Below, piece after piece: positions 9,042 to 16,624 of a DNA stretch of 64,000 nucleotides. This DNA comes from Hyphomicrobium sp. (GTDB taxonomy: Bacteria; Pseudomonadota; Alphaproteobacteria; Rhizobiales; Hyphomicrobiaceae), in NCBI GenBank assembly GCA_016716675.1, contig JADJVG010000001.1, forward strand, positions 310,001-374,000, in the 5' to 3' direction. The notes under the pieces are model-generated. The model saw only the letters and a program-made list of their open reading frames with translations. It did not search any database and was not told where the DNA came from. The stretch's first letter is position 1; every line of letters begins with the position of its first letter. The translations under genes were made by a program, and so were the position numbers.

Positions 9042-9320
9042 ATGATCGCTAACCGCAACATCTTCGCCATTGCCTTTGCAACCGTCGCCGTTGCTACTGC
9101 CGCGCTCGTTACCGGTTCGCCCGCAGAAGCCGGTGGCCGTGGCAAGGAAGTGTTTGTTCAGGATTATAAATTCTCAAAGCCGATGCACGGTTACTCGGGT
9201 CATTCCGGCAGCTACTTCTGCGATTACCAGCGCCTGCCTGATCGCAAGTGCTCGCTCGATCGCAACGGTGTTGAGCGCTGCAAGATCGTCGGCTGGACGC
9301 TGCGCGAAATGTGCCAGTAA
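9042..9320 (+). CDS. Small exported protein with conserved cysteines, 92 aa
   Basis: Family not recognised. ATG 9042 follows an AAGGAGG ribosome-binding site by 9 nt, better than the TTG two codons upstream. Residues 1-30 form a Sec signal peptide ending at SPAEAGG. The mature part of about 62 residues begins GRGKEVFVQDYKFSKP and has four Cys (YFCDYQ, RKCSL, ERCKIV and EMCQ near the end), consistent with two disulfides in the periplasm. It forms a single-gene unit closed by a terminator at 9360. Confidence 0.8.
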   Translation: MIANRNIFAIAFATVAVATAALVTGSPAEAGGRGKEVFVQDYKFSKPMHGYSGHSGSYFCDYQRLPDRKCSLDRNGVERCKIVGWTLREMCQ

Positions 9321-9359
9321 GGATTGTTTGAACCCAATCCCTTTCGACCACGACAGACC

Positions 9360-9387
9360 AAGACCCTGGGGCAACTCGGGGTCTTTT
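9360..9387 (+). terminator. Rho-independent terminator
   Basis: Stem AAGACCC/GGGTCTT with a GC-rich 12-nt loop is followed by TTTT, 40 nt past the stop of the small exported protein gene. Confidence 0.65.
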
Positions 9388-9579
9388 GCGTTGCTGGCTC
9401 GTGCGTTCGCCCCCTTGCATTCGCTGCTGACACAAGCGCATCGTCTGACACAGAAATATTGAAATCGCCCACGCCTGTTCCGCCGGGGACAGCCGACGGC
9501 GCAGGCACCACCTAACCTCACTCGTGTTGCCTGCAGCGTGTTTTGCGGCCGGCAATTGAACCTTAAGGAGGATCACACG

Positions 9580-10659
9580 ATGACCACGGCCACTAACGAC
9601 ACGCCCCCGCCCAAGAAGGGCAAATCGAATATTTTGTTTCTCGTCCTCGCAGCAGGCATCGGCGCCGCAACGTCGTATGCCATCGCGAATTGGGACCGCA
9701 CTGCGCCAGCCACTGCCCAGGCGGAGCAAGCCGCTACGCCGGCAGCCCCCAAGATCGACTGGCTCGCCGCCGCACCGGGCCGCATCGAACCGCGAACCGG
9801 TCTTGTGCGCATCGGCGCGCAATTGCTCGGCCGCATCGCCGATGTCACTGTCAAACTCAATGACAAGGTTGAAGAAGGCGAACTTCTGATCCGCCTCGAT
9901 GATGACGAAGCCCGCGCCCGTCTTCAGGCCGCCGAAACGGAAGCCGCGTCCCGCAAGCGCGAACGCGACGCCCAGACCCTCGACAAGGCGCGCGAGGACG
10001 TGCGCCGCGCGGAAGATAATATGTTCGCCGCCGAGCGCGCGCTCACCAACGCCCGGTTCGAACTCGAATACGAATTGCAGTCCAAACGCCAGGGCAACGG
10101 TTCGGAACCACGCATCGCCGACGCCCGCAAAAATCTGAATGCTGCCAAGGATAAGCTGCAGAAAGAGCGCGCCAACTATGCGACCGCGCAGGCGAAGCCG
10201 GATGTTCCGGCACCGAGCCGTCTCGAATCTGCACTTCAGGCATCCCGCACCGACGTTGCCGTTGCAGAAGCGCTGCTCGAAAAGACCCGCATCCGTGCGC
10301 CCGTCGCCGGCACGATTTTGCAGCTTCCCGCAAAGACCGGCGAAATGGTGTCGCCGTCGCCCGAGCAGGCCCTTGCCGTCATCGGCGACATGAGCCTCGT
10401 GCGCCTGAAAGCCGAAGTCGATGAATACGACGTCGCCAAGATCAAGGTCGGCGGCAAGGTGACCGTCAAGAGCAATGCCTATCCCGATCGTGAATTCGAA
10501 GGACGTGTCGCGGAACTCGCCCCGACGCTTGCCTCACCGAAGTTTGCGCTGCGCGGCGCCCGCCGCCCGACAGATGTCGAAGTTCTCGAAGTCACCATTG
10601 ACCTGCAAGGAGACGTACCGCTGCTGCCCGGCATGCGCGCCGACGCTTTTTTCAAATAG
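9580..10659 (+). CDS. HlyD/DevB-family membrane fusion (adaptor) protein
   Basis: The periplasmic adaptor type that links an inner-membrane ABC or MFS exporter to an outer-membrane channel. ATG 9580 has AAGGAGG 9 nt upstream. The 359 residues show an N-terminal signal anchor (about 15-40, NILFLVLAAGIGAATSYAI), a barrel/lipoyl part (GRIEPRTGLVRIGAQLLGRI, VKLNDKVEEGELLIRLDD), a long alpha-helical hairpin rich in Ala/Arg/Glu (about 115-215), and the second lipoyl half (TRIRAPVAGTILQLPAKTGEMV). It ends like DevB proteins (LEVTIDL...LLPGMRADAFF). No ABC permease or ATPase follows, so it is an orphan here. Confidence 0.88.
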   Translation: MTTATNDTPPPKKGKSNILFLVLAAGIGAATSYAIANWDRTAPATAQAEQAATPAAPKIDWLAAAPGRIEPRTGLVRIGAQLLGRIADVTVKLNDKVEEGELLIRLDDDEARARLQAAETEAASRKRERDAQTLDKAREDVRRAEDNMFAAERALTNARFELEYELQSKRQGNGSEPRIADARKNLNAAKDKLQKERANYATAQAKPDVPAPSRLESALQASRTDVAVAEALLEKTRIRAPVAGTILQLPAKTGEMVSPSPEQALAVIGDMSLVRLKAEVDEYDVAKIKVGGKVTVKSNAYPDREFEGRVAELAPTLASPKFALRGARRPTDVEVLEVTIDLQGDVPLLPGMRADAFFK

Positions 10660-11222
10660 CGCCTTCTGGGGTCCCGGCAGGTTCGCCAGGCAGAAGGCGC
10701 TCACAACTGGCAGATCTGATGGACGCCCAAGCCGATACCCGAGTGCCGTAACACTAAAATCGTAGCACAGGGCGCGGTGTCCCCTCGATGACGCACGCGC
10801 CCAGTGCAACCGGAATGATCCGGGCAGGCCAAGCTTCCTCCTTAGCCGCCTGCTCTGGATCTGAGACGAGGAGGTCTGGCCGACGGGCTTGCGGTCCCTG
10901 GCCTACCTCCTCGTTGCGTTGAAAAACGCCGCTTATCCACACGCCCGGCGCGACAAAAAGGGAGGCACCGCACAATGCCGTCTGCCGCGTTTCAATGCCA
11001 TGCACGACAATCCAAACACACGCACCGCTTACGCCAAAAGATCTCGCGACCCTGTGTTTATTGAACAGTGGCCGCAAAATGTGTACGAGAGCACCGCTTT
11101 GCCCGAACAGGACGATGAGGTGAAGCCAGCGGCCACCGGCGCAACCGTTCTGCAACCGGGCTCTACGAGGGTATAACTTTTCGTTCTGCAATTCTGTTCA
11201 AAAGCATTCCAAGACATCCGAG
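10660..11222. other. Intergenic region with no supported gene; contains a long inverted repeat
   Basis: Open frames on both strands here lack ribosome-binding sites and protein-like composition, so I call no gene. The one visible structure is an imperfect inverted repeat at 10866-10914: ACGAGGAGG then GGCC on the left, GGCC then CCTCCTCGT on the right, with an 18-nt loop. Its role is unknown. Confidence 0.5.
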
Positions 11223-11807
11223 ATGAAAACAGCAGACGTCGATATTCTGATTGTGCCGGGCTGGCAGAACAGCGGACCGGATCACTGGCAGAGCCGCTGG
11301 GAGAGAAACCTCAAAACCGCGCGCCGCGTGATCCAGGACGACTTCGATAATCCGAGCGTTGAAGCCTGGGGCGACCGCATCGCCAAGTTTGCCGGCGGCG
11401 CCACCCAACCGGTGGTCATTGTTGCCCATTCGCTCGGCGTGCCTGCCGTCGTGTTCGCGGCCGACAAACTCAAAAACAAAGGGGTGATCGGCGCGTTCCT
11501 CGTGGCGCCCGCCGACGTCGAATTCGCGCATTTCTGGCCCGATACCGGCGGCGAACGCTGGCCGCCCAAAAATGGCCATGGCGGATTTGCAGCGATGCCG
11601 TCGAATAAGCTGCCATTCGCGAGCCACCTCGTGGTCGCCAATAACGATCTCTATTGCAGCTATGCGCGCGCCGAAAAGCTCGCCGGGCAATGGGGCACCA
11701 AACTCACCGACGCCGGCGAGACCGGCCACATCAACGTCGCCTCAGGTCATGGGCCCTGGCCGGAAGGGCTGCTGCAGTTCGGCCAGTTTTTGCAAGGCCT
11801 CGGGTAA
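11223..11807 (+). CDS. RBBP9/YdeN-family alpha/beta serine hydrolase
   Basis: A small alpha/beta hydrolase of the RBBP9/YdeN type; substrates are generally unknown. The 194 residues begin with the strand VDILIVPGWQNSGPDHWQSRW, a family signature. The nucleophile elbow is VVIVAHSLGVPAVV (Ser of HSLG). The acid is likely the Asp in VVANNDLYCSY, and the base His is in GETGHINVASGHGPWPEG. It has no signal peptide, so it is cytoplasmic. A REP-associated transposase follows 24 nt later on the same strand, which looks like a later insertion and not a functional partner. Confidence 0.9.
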   Translation: MKTADVDILIVPGWQNSGPDHWQSRWERNLKTARRVIQDDFDNPSVEAWGDRIAKFAGGATQPVVIVAHSLGVPAVVFAADKLKNKGVIGAFLVAPADVEFAHFWPDTGGERWPPKNGHGGFAAMPSNKLPFASHLVVANNDLYCSYARAEKLAGQWGTKLTDAGETGHINVASGHGPWPEGLLQFGQFLQGLG

Positions 11808-11831
11808 CAGGGCTTTGCATCCGAGCGAGCC

Positions 11832-12293
11832 ATGCCAAATTACAGACGCTTTTTCGCACCGGGCGGCACGTGGTTTTTCACGATTACTCTTCTTGAGCGG
11901 GAAACTAAGCTCCTGTCGGAGCGGCACCGCGAATTGCGCCACGCAATCTTCTGGACCAAACGCCGCTTGCCGTTTCGCATTGACGCGCTAGTCATCCTGC
12001 CGGATCACCTGCACATGGTCATCACGCTCCCGCCGGATGACAGCGACTATCCGACCCGCATCAGGTTCATTAAATTCCAGTTTTCAAAGTCGATGCCTAA
12101 AACGGAGCGACGGAGTGCCGTGCGCGAGAAGAAGGGCGAACGCGGCATTTGGCAACGGCGGTATTGGGAGCACTACATCCGTGACGAACGGGATTTCCGC
12201 AATCACATTGCTTACTGCTATTACAATCCCATCAAGCACGGTTATGCGGCGCGGATGTCTGATTGGCCGCATTCGACGTACAAGGCGACGTAA
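11832..12293 (+). CDS. REP-associated tyrosine transposase (RAYT, Y1_Tnp family)
   Basis: A single-domain HUH endonuclease of the IS200/RAYT group that cuts and spreads REP palindromes. The HUH motif is DHLHMVITLP. The Tyr nucleophile is probably in the helix NHIAYCYYNPIKHG, typical of RAYTs. The protein is 153 residues, intact, and starts MPNYRRFFAPGGTWFFT, the usual RAYT opening (R....GG.YFFT). About 70 bp downstream lie two palindromes with the GTAGGGCGG..TTA head at 12362-12495, the expected REP partner. Confidence 0.93.
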   Translation: MPNYRRFFAPGGTWFFTITLLERETKLLSERHRELRHAIFWTKRRLPFRIDALVILPDHLHMVITLPPDDSDYPTRIRFIKFQFSKSMPKTERRSAVREKKGERGIWQRRYWEHYIRDERDFRNHIAYCYYNPIKHGYAARMSDWPHSTYKAT

Positions 12294-12361
12294 GGCTGGG
12301 GCGAATTGAACCGGAATTTCGCCGAAAGCGGATTCTCTTCACTCACAACAGGCAACGATCG

Positions 12362-12495
12362 GTAGGGCGGGTTAGGTTCCGCCCCTGCACTTGGCGGAAC
12401 CGTAACCCGCCAGCAGCACGCGTGATGTTGCCTCGTTCTTGTCCGAGGCCCGGCGGATTACGGCACGAGTGCAGGGCGCGCCTAATCCGCCCTAC
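12362..12495. repeat. REP/BIME-like pair of palindromes next to the RAYT gene
   Basis: Two inverted repeats face each other. The first (12362-12411) starts GTAGGGCGGGTTA and closes TAACCCGCC, with an inner GGTTCCGCC/GGCGGAACC stem. The second (12452-12495) starts GGCGGATTA and ends TAATCCGCCCTAC, the reverse complement of GTAGGGCGGATTA. The shared head and opposite orientation match a bacterial interspersed mosaic element mobilised by the adjacent RAYT. Confidence 0.85.
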
Positions 12496-12540
12496 GGTTC
12501 TTCGTATTGATAAGGCGACGGGCGCGATCGGCGGCGCGCC

Positions 12541-12566
12541 CAAAAAAGGCGGGCATGAAGCCCGCC
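12541..12566 (-). terminator. Rho-independent terminator of the ATPase zeta gene
   Basis: On the minus strand GGCGGGC/GCCCGCC with a 5-nt loop is followed by TTTTTT, 36 nt after the stop codon of the DUF1476 gene. Confidence 0.92.
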
Positions 12567-12601
12567 TCGATTGGATCGGTTAGCGCCAGATCAGCGGCGA
12601 C

Positions 12602-12925
12602 TTATTTGCCGCTCTCGATATCGGTCACGGCTTTCGCGAGTGCTTCAATCATGAACTGGCGAATGTCGGAGTCGGCAACGCTTAGGCCCTTCGCCGCGAG
12701 GTCGGCTTTCACTTTGCCGAACACGTCGTCGTCGCCCTTTTCAGCGAGATCGGCCTTACGCACGGCCTTCACATAGTCTTCGAGCTCTGCGCCCGACAGA
12801 CCCATTTTTGCACCGGCCCATTCGGCGAGCGCTTTGTTGCGGCGGCTCTCAGCTTTGAACTTGAGATCGGCGTCGCGGGCGAATTTGTTCTCGAAGCCCT
12901 TCTCGCGATCGTTGAAAGTCGTCAT
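12602..12925 (-). CDS. F1-ATPase inhibitor zeta subunit (DUF1476)
   Basis: The alphaproteobacterial zeta subunit that binds F1 and blocks ATP hydrolysis, first characterised in Paracoccus denitrificans. The 107 residues start MTTFNDREKGFENKFARDADLKF, the diagnostic DUF1476 opening whose N-terminal helix is the inhibitory part. A four-helix globular domain follows (NKALAEWAGAKMGLSG, DYVKAVRKADLAE, VFGKVKADL, DIRQFMIEALAKAVTDI). It is cytoplasmic and a single gene, closed by its own terminator. Bases 12926-13312 between it and purC hold no gene; only AT-richer promoter-like sequence near 13155-13170 is seen. Confidence 0.95.
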   Translation of the reverse strand: MTTFNDREKGFENKFARDADLKFKAESRRNKALAEWAGAKMGLSGAELEDYVKAVRKADLAEKGDDDVFGKVKADLAAKGLSVADSDIRQFMIEALAKAVTDIESGK

Positions 12926-13312
12926 GCGGTTATGTCTCCTACAAGCTGCCCATCACCGGATGGACGGCGTTAACCTTCGGTTGCATCGGCACATTATACC
13001 CGCTAAAGGTGAGTTGCAGGGACGCTTCGGAGCACCGTTAAGCAGACCGATACCCCGCTCCGGCAACCAAATCAACGGGTTGAGCGAACCCCTCAACCAA
13101 GGGGCCATGCGGCTCATGGTCTACATTGTTTTGAAGGGTCGGTTCGGCTAGACTCAGCCTATATAAATTAGCGCGCAGAAAGCGCACTGTCCCCTCCCCG
13201 ACATGCAAAAACACGTTGGAAAATCAAAGGGCCAGTGTCTCCTGCGTGTTGCGTCCTGTAGCAGCCGCGTAAATGAGTGAGCTCGAAAAAGTTGATCCTC
13301 AGAGGACCCGGA

Positions 13313-14119
13313 ATGAACAAGCGTCGCCGCATTTATGAGGGCAAGGCCAAGGTGCTTTATGAGGGCCCCGAACCGGGCACGCTCATCCAGCACTTCAAGG
13401 ACGACGCGACCGCCTTCAACGCAAAGAAGCATGCGTTGATCGAAGGCAAGGGCGTGCTGAACAACCGGATCTCGGAATATATTTTCCAGAGACTCGGTGA
13501 GATCGGCGTGCCCACGCACTTCATCAAGCGCCTCAACATGCGCGAGCAGTTGATTCGCGAAGTCGAGATCATCCCGCTCGAAGTCGTGATCCGCAACGTC
13601 GCGGCCGGCTCGCTGTCGACGCGCCTCGGCCTGGAAGAAGGGTCGCAGCTGCCGCGCTCGATCATCGAGTTCTACTATAAGAACGACGCCCTGAACGATC
13701 CGATGGTCTCGGAAGAGCACATCACCGCGTTCGGCTGGGCCACGCCGCAGGAAATCGACGAGGTCATGCAGCTGGCGCTGCGCGTTAACGACTTCATGGT
13801 CGGCCTGTTCCTCGGCATCGGCATCCGCCTCGTCGACTTCAAAGTCGAGTTCGGCCGCCACTACGAGAACGACAACATGCGCATCATCCTGGCCGACGAA
13901 ATCAGCCCGGATTGCTGCCGCCTGTGGGACGTTCAGTCGGGCGACAAGCTCGATAAGGACCGCTTCCGCCGCGACCTGGGCGGGGTTCTCGAAGCCTATC
14001 AGGAAGTCGCCAAGCGCCTCGGCGTGTTGACCGAGAACCCGCGCCCGCGCGGCTCCGGCCCCGTGCTCGTGACCTCGAACCCGGCAACGACCGGCCCGGC
14101 CAACGGCAAGCCGAATTAA
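13313..14119 (+). CDS. purC: Phosphoribosylaminoimidazole-succinocarboxamide synthase (SAICAR synthetase)
   Basis: Joins CAIR and aspartate with ATP to make SAICAR in de novo purine synthesis. The start ATG 13313 (MNKRRRIYEGKAKVLYEG) has AGAGGA upstream. A GTG 12 codons earlier is in frame but not needed. Signatures: GKAKVLYEG, DDATAFNAKK, LNNRISEYIF, EVVIRNVAAGS and DEISPDCCRLWD with SGDKLDKDRFRRDLG. Length 268 aa, with a short Pro/Gly/Thr-rich tail (GPVLVTSNPATTGPANGKPN) past the usual end. It heads a run with purS and purQ. Confidence 0.97.
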   Translation: MNKRRRIYEGKAKVLYEGPEPGTLIQHFKDDATAFNAKKHALIEGKGVLNNRISEYIFQRLGEIGVPTHFIKRLNMREQLIREVEIIPLEVVIRNVAAGSLSTRLGLEEGSQLPRSIIEFYYKNDALNDPMVSEEHITAFGWATPQEIDEVMQLALRVNDFMVGLFLGIGIRLVDFKVEFGRHYENDNMRIILADEISPDCCRLWDVQSGDKLDKDRFRRDLGGVLEAYQEVAKRLGVLTENPRPRGSGPVLVTSNPATTGPANGKPN

Positions 14120-14188
14120 CGACGATTTTGCTGCGCGCCTGTGCTTTGGCATGGGCGCGCATCTTTCCGTGCTGCCTTGGGGTTGAAC

Positions 14189-14821
14189 ATGCGGGAAGCC
14201 CTCAAGCGACTTGAATTGCAATTTCGGTCGCTAGCACCGAAGCCTTTACGGCAGCTCTACCGCATGGGTCGCTCGCTCAGCGCGACCAATACCGCCGCTG
14301 CCGCCTTTCCCACAGAACTGACCATTGGCTGCGAAGTCTGCGCATCGCGCTACGACATGCTCGACCGCTTGCCGAAGGGCGGTACGGTTGCCGAACTTGG
14401 CACCGAGACCGGTGCCTTCGCCAAACAGATCCTGGCCCGTGTTGGCCCCGACAGGCTGCATGTCGTTGATCTCGATTATTCGCGCTTCGACAAGGCTCTG
14501 ACCGGCGATCCCCGCCTGCAATGCCACACCGGCATGACGCACGACGTCATCGGCAGCTTTCCGGATGAGCATTTCGACTGGATCTATATCGATGCCGATC
14601 ATTCCTACGAGGGCGTGCTGCGCGACGCGCGCGCCAGTGCCCCGAAGATCAAGTCCGGCGGCCTGATGATCTTCAACGATTTCGCCCACATCGATCCGAA
14701 CCTCGGGCGCTACGGCGTGCAGCGCGCGGCTATCGCCTTTGCCACCGAGGCGCGGTGGCCGATGCGGTATTTTGCGCTCGAACGCTCGGCGCTCTACGAT
14801 GTGGCATTTCGTAAGCCTTAA
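14189..14821 (+). CDS. Class I SAM-dependent methyltransferase (Methyltransf_24-like)
   Basis: A Rossmann-fold methyltransferase of unknown substrate. Motif I is seen as GGTVAELGTETGAFAKQIL, the acidic end of strand 2 as LHVVDLDYSRFD, and the metal/SAM-side strand as FDWIYIDADHSYEGVLRD, which is the hallmark of the Methyltransf_24 group with DH and SYEG. The last strand reads SGGLMIFNDFAH. ATG 14189 gives 210 residues; a longer in-frame reading from 14141 is less likely. It sits between purC and purS, a non-purine gene within the cluster. Confidence 0.85.
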   Translation: MREALKRLELQFRSLAPKPLRQLYRMGRSLSATNTAAAAFPTELTIGCEVCASRYDMLDRLPKGGTVAELGTETGAFAKQILARVGPDRLHVVDLDYSRFDKALTGDPRLQCHTGMTHDVIGSFPDEHFDWIYIDADHSYEGVLRDARASAPKIKSGGLMIFNDFAHIDPNLGRYGVQRAAIAFATEARWPMRYFALERSALYDVAFRKP

Positions 14822-14937
14822 GGGCCGCGACGCCGCGTCCCCCGGAATGAAGGGCCGAATCGCCCACTCCCCCTTGTGCCATGCCGCCCGACGGGGCAAT
14901 GAGAGCACAACAGTCAGCCGAAACGCATGAGGCCGGT

Positions 14938-15177
14938 ATGAAAGCCCGTATCAAAATCACTTTGAAGAACGGCGTGCTCGACCCGCAGGGCAAAGCCATT
15001 GAAGGCGCCGTCAAGGGCCTTGGCATCACCAACGTCGGCGACGTGCGGCAGGGGAAATATATCGAAGTCGATCTGAAAGAAACCGATCCCGCCAAGGCCA
15101 AGGGTATCGTCGAGCAGATGTGCAAAGACCTGCTCGCCAATACGGTGATCGAGAATTACAGCTACGAGATCGGCTGA
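14938..15177 (+). CDS. purS: FGAM synthetase subunit PurS
   Basis: The small dimeric subunit that bridges PurL and PurQ and helps ammonia transfer in formylglycinamidine ribonucleotide synthesis. The 79 residues from ATG 14938 (MKARIKITLKNGVLDPQGKAIEGAV...) match PurS along their whole length, including GKYIEVDLKETDPAKAK and MCKDLLANTVIENYSYEI. Its stop overlaps the start of the next small gene (TGATG), indicating translational coupling. Confidence 0.97.
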   Translation: MKARIKITLKNGVLDPQGKAIEGAVKGLGITNVGDVRQGKYIEVDLKETDPAKAKGIVEQMCKDLLANTVIENYSYEIG

Positions 15178-15314
15178 TGACCGGCGACGGACATGAGCCT
15201 GCCAAACGGACCGACGCCGAAAACGCGATCCGCTTCATGCTCATCAAAGCCGCGATCTTTATTCTCGTGCCGGCCATCGCAGCCGGTATCGCCGCCTACA
15301 TGGTACTGAAATAG
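15177..15314 (+). CDS. FGAM synthase-associated small membrane protein
   Basis: A 45-residue protein starting at ATG 15177, overlapping the purS stop by one base. A polar N-terminus (MTGDGHEPAKRTDAENAIRF) precedes one transmembrane helix (LIKAAIFILVPAIAAGIAAYMVL). Small single-pass proteins are regularly found between purS and purQ in Rhizobiales and are named for this position; their function is unknown. purQ starts 10 nt downstream. Confidence 0.85.
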   Translation: MTGDGHEPAKRTDAENAIRFMLIKAAIFILVPAIAAGIAAYMVLK

Positions 15315-15323
15315 GAACTCACC

Positions 15324-16025
15324 ATGCTCCGCGCTTCCGTCATCGTCTTCCCCGGCTCCAACTGCGATCGCGACGTCAAAACCGCGATTGAGCGCGTCAC
15401 GGGCTTTGCGCCGAAGATGGTCTGGCACGGCGACGCGTCCGTGCCCTCATCCGATATCATCGTGCTGCCGGGCGGGTTCTCGTTTGGCGACTATCTGCGC
15501 TGCGGTGCCATGGCGGCCCATTCCCCAATCATGAAAGACGTGATCACCAAGGCCAAAGCCGGAACGCCGGTGATCGGCATCTGCAATGGCTTCCAGATTC
15601 TTTGCGAGAGCGGTCTGCTGCCGGGCGCCCTGCTGCGCAACGCGTCGCTGCACTTCATTTGCCGCGACGTCTTCCTGAAGGTCGAAAACGACTCGTCGTA
15701 TTTCACCAAGTGCTACCGCGCCGGTGAAGTCATCAAGGTTCCGATTGCGCACGGCGAAGGCAACTATTTCGCAGACCAGGAAACCCTCGACCGGCTGGAA
15801 GGCGAAGGCCGCGTGGCGTTCCGTTATTGTGACGCCGATGGCAAGGTCCTGGCAGACGCCAACCCGAATGGCGCACAGCGCAACATTGCCGGCATCACCA
15901 GCGAGACCGGCCGCGTGCTCGGCATGATGCCCCACCCGGAGCGTCTCTATGAGAGCCCGCTTGGCGGTACCGACGGCCGCCGCGTTTTCGAGTCGGCACT
16001 TCTCTCGACGCTGGAAGCGGCCTGA
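15324..16025 (+). CDS. purQ: FGAM synthetase glutaminase subunit PurQ
   Basis: The class I glutamine amidotransferase that supplies ammonia to PurL. The N-terminal strand ASVIVFPGSNCDRD is the PurQ signature, the oxyanion part is VLPGGFSFGDYLRCG, the nucleophile Cys lies in VIGICNGFQIL, and the His/Glu pair is in MMPHPERLYE. Length 233 aa, slightly longer than usual. ATG 15324 follows AGGAACTCACC. The gene ends a coupled purS-small protein-purQ run; purL is 4 kb away, not adjacent. Confidence 0.97.
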   Translation: MLRASVIVFPGSNCDRDVKTAIERVTGFAPKMVWHGDASVPSSDIIVLPGGFSFGDYLRCGAMAAHSPIMKDVITKAKAGTPVIGICNGFQILCESGLLPGALLRNASLHFICRDVFLKVENDSSYFTKCYRAGEVIKVPIAHGEGNYFADQETLDRLEGEGRVAFRYCDADGKVLADANPNGAQRNIAGITSETGRVLGMMPHPERLYESPLGGTDGRRVFESALLSTLEAA

Positions 16026-16191
16026 GTTGCAGCGCCTGCCGTGCGGCGGGAGCCTGACAACTTCGTGATCGCCAGTTGAAGGCGTTTTTATACGCCCATC
16101 CCTTGCGTCTCGGGGCGGCGCTCCTATCTCCAGGAGGATTGCGGGGCCGGGCCCCTCTGACAGCGCCACAACGGCGCCGTGATGTCGGACC

Positions 16192-16241
16192 GCATCGGGT
16201 ATGCCCGATGCTCGGACCGATAAGCGCATCTTGGGCATACC
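16192..16241 (+). promoter_or_regulatory. Candidate structured leader with two mutually exclusive hairpins
   Basis: Upstream of the 16266 gene, GCATCGGG-TATG-CCCGATGC (16192-16211) forms a perfect 8-bp hairpin. The same bases GGTATGCCCGATGC (16198-16211) can pair instead with GCATCTTGGGCATACC (16226-16241), a 14-bp stem with a 2-nt bulge. TCGGACCG occurs twice (16185 and 16212). Just before this, GGGGC/GCCCC and CTCC/GGAG hairpins occupy 16120-16160. Alternative pairing 24 nt before a start codon suggests a switch or attenuator for this gene and terC. It does not match the yybP-ykoY motif I looked for. Confidence 0.45.
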
Positions 16242-16265
16242 TCCATCTTAAGCCTGGAGGATTTC

Positions 16266-16517
16266 ATGTCTCACCGTTTTCAAATTTTGCTTGAACGCTA
16301 CGCCCTCATTCGTCGCGCTATCGAGGCGGAGCGGCAAAGCCCGCACCCGAGCGTGTTGCGGCTCGTTAGGCTGAAACGCCTGCAACTGCTTGTCGACGAG
16401 CGCATCCGCGCCTTCGTGGAAGCGCGCGCCGTTCGCCGTGCGTCTGCCCCGCGCTTGTCGGCGTATAAGCCGGCTTTCGCCTATCCGCGCGCTATATCAA
16501 ACCTCCGCGCCGTCTGA
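16266..16517 (+). CDS. Small basic helical protein, YdcH/DUF465-like
   Basis: An 83-residue protein from ATG 16266 with CTGGAGG 8 nt upstream. The N-terminal 55 residues (FQILLERYALIRRAIEAE, RLVRLKRLQLLVDERIRAF) look like the helix-turn-helix hairpin of YdcH-type proteins, with the typical basic RLKRLQLLVDERI ending. The rest is Arg/Ala-rich and may be disordered. The family role is unknown. It lies between the structured leader and terC on the same strand, so it may be co-transcribed with the transporter. Confidence 0.65.
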   Translation: MSHRFQILLERYALIRRAIEAERQSPHPSVLRLVRLKRLQLLVDERIRAFVEARAVRRASAPRLSAYKPAFAYPRAISNLRAV

Positions 16518-16624
16518 CGCCGTCCACATCCACCGCAATAACCAGTCTTCTGAAAAACCGCAGCGGTCCGGCCATCGAGCCGGGCCGTACTGCGATGTGT
16601 GCTGTTCGCTGAGGGGCATTAATC

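Noticed and set aside
10754..11191. Open frames on both strands in the 10660-11222 gap
   Set aside because: Both overlap each other, lack start signals and resemble no protein.
12362..12495. CRISPR array
   Set aside because: Only two inverted, non-identical palindromes with no regular spacers; explained as REP/BIME next to a RAYT. No CRISPR array was seen anywhere in the window.
16080..16624. yybP-ykoY (Mn) riboswitch before terC
   Set aside because: The expected GGGGAGTAG-type core and its partner loop are not present; only general hairpins are, so I list a structured leader without a class.
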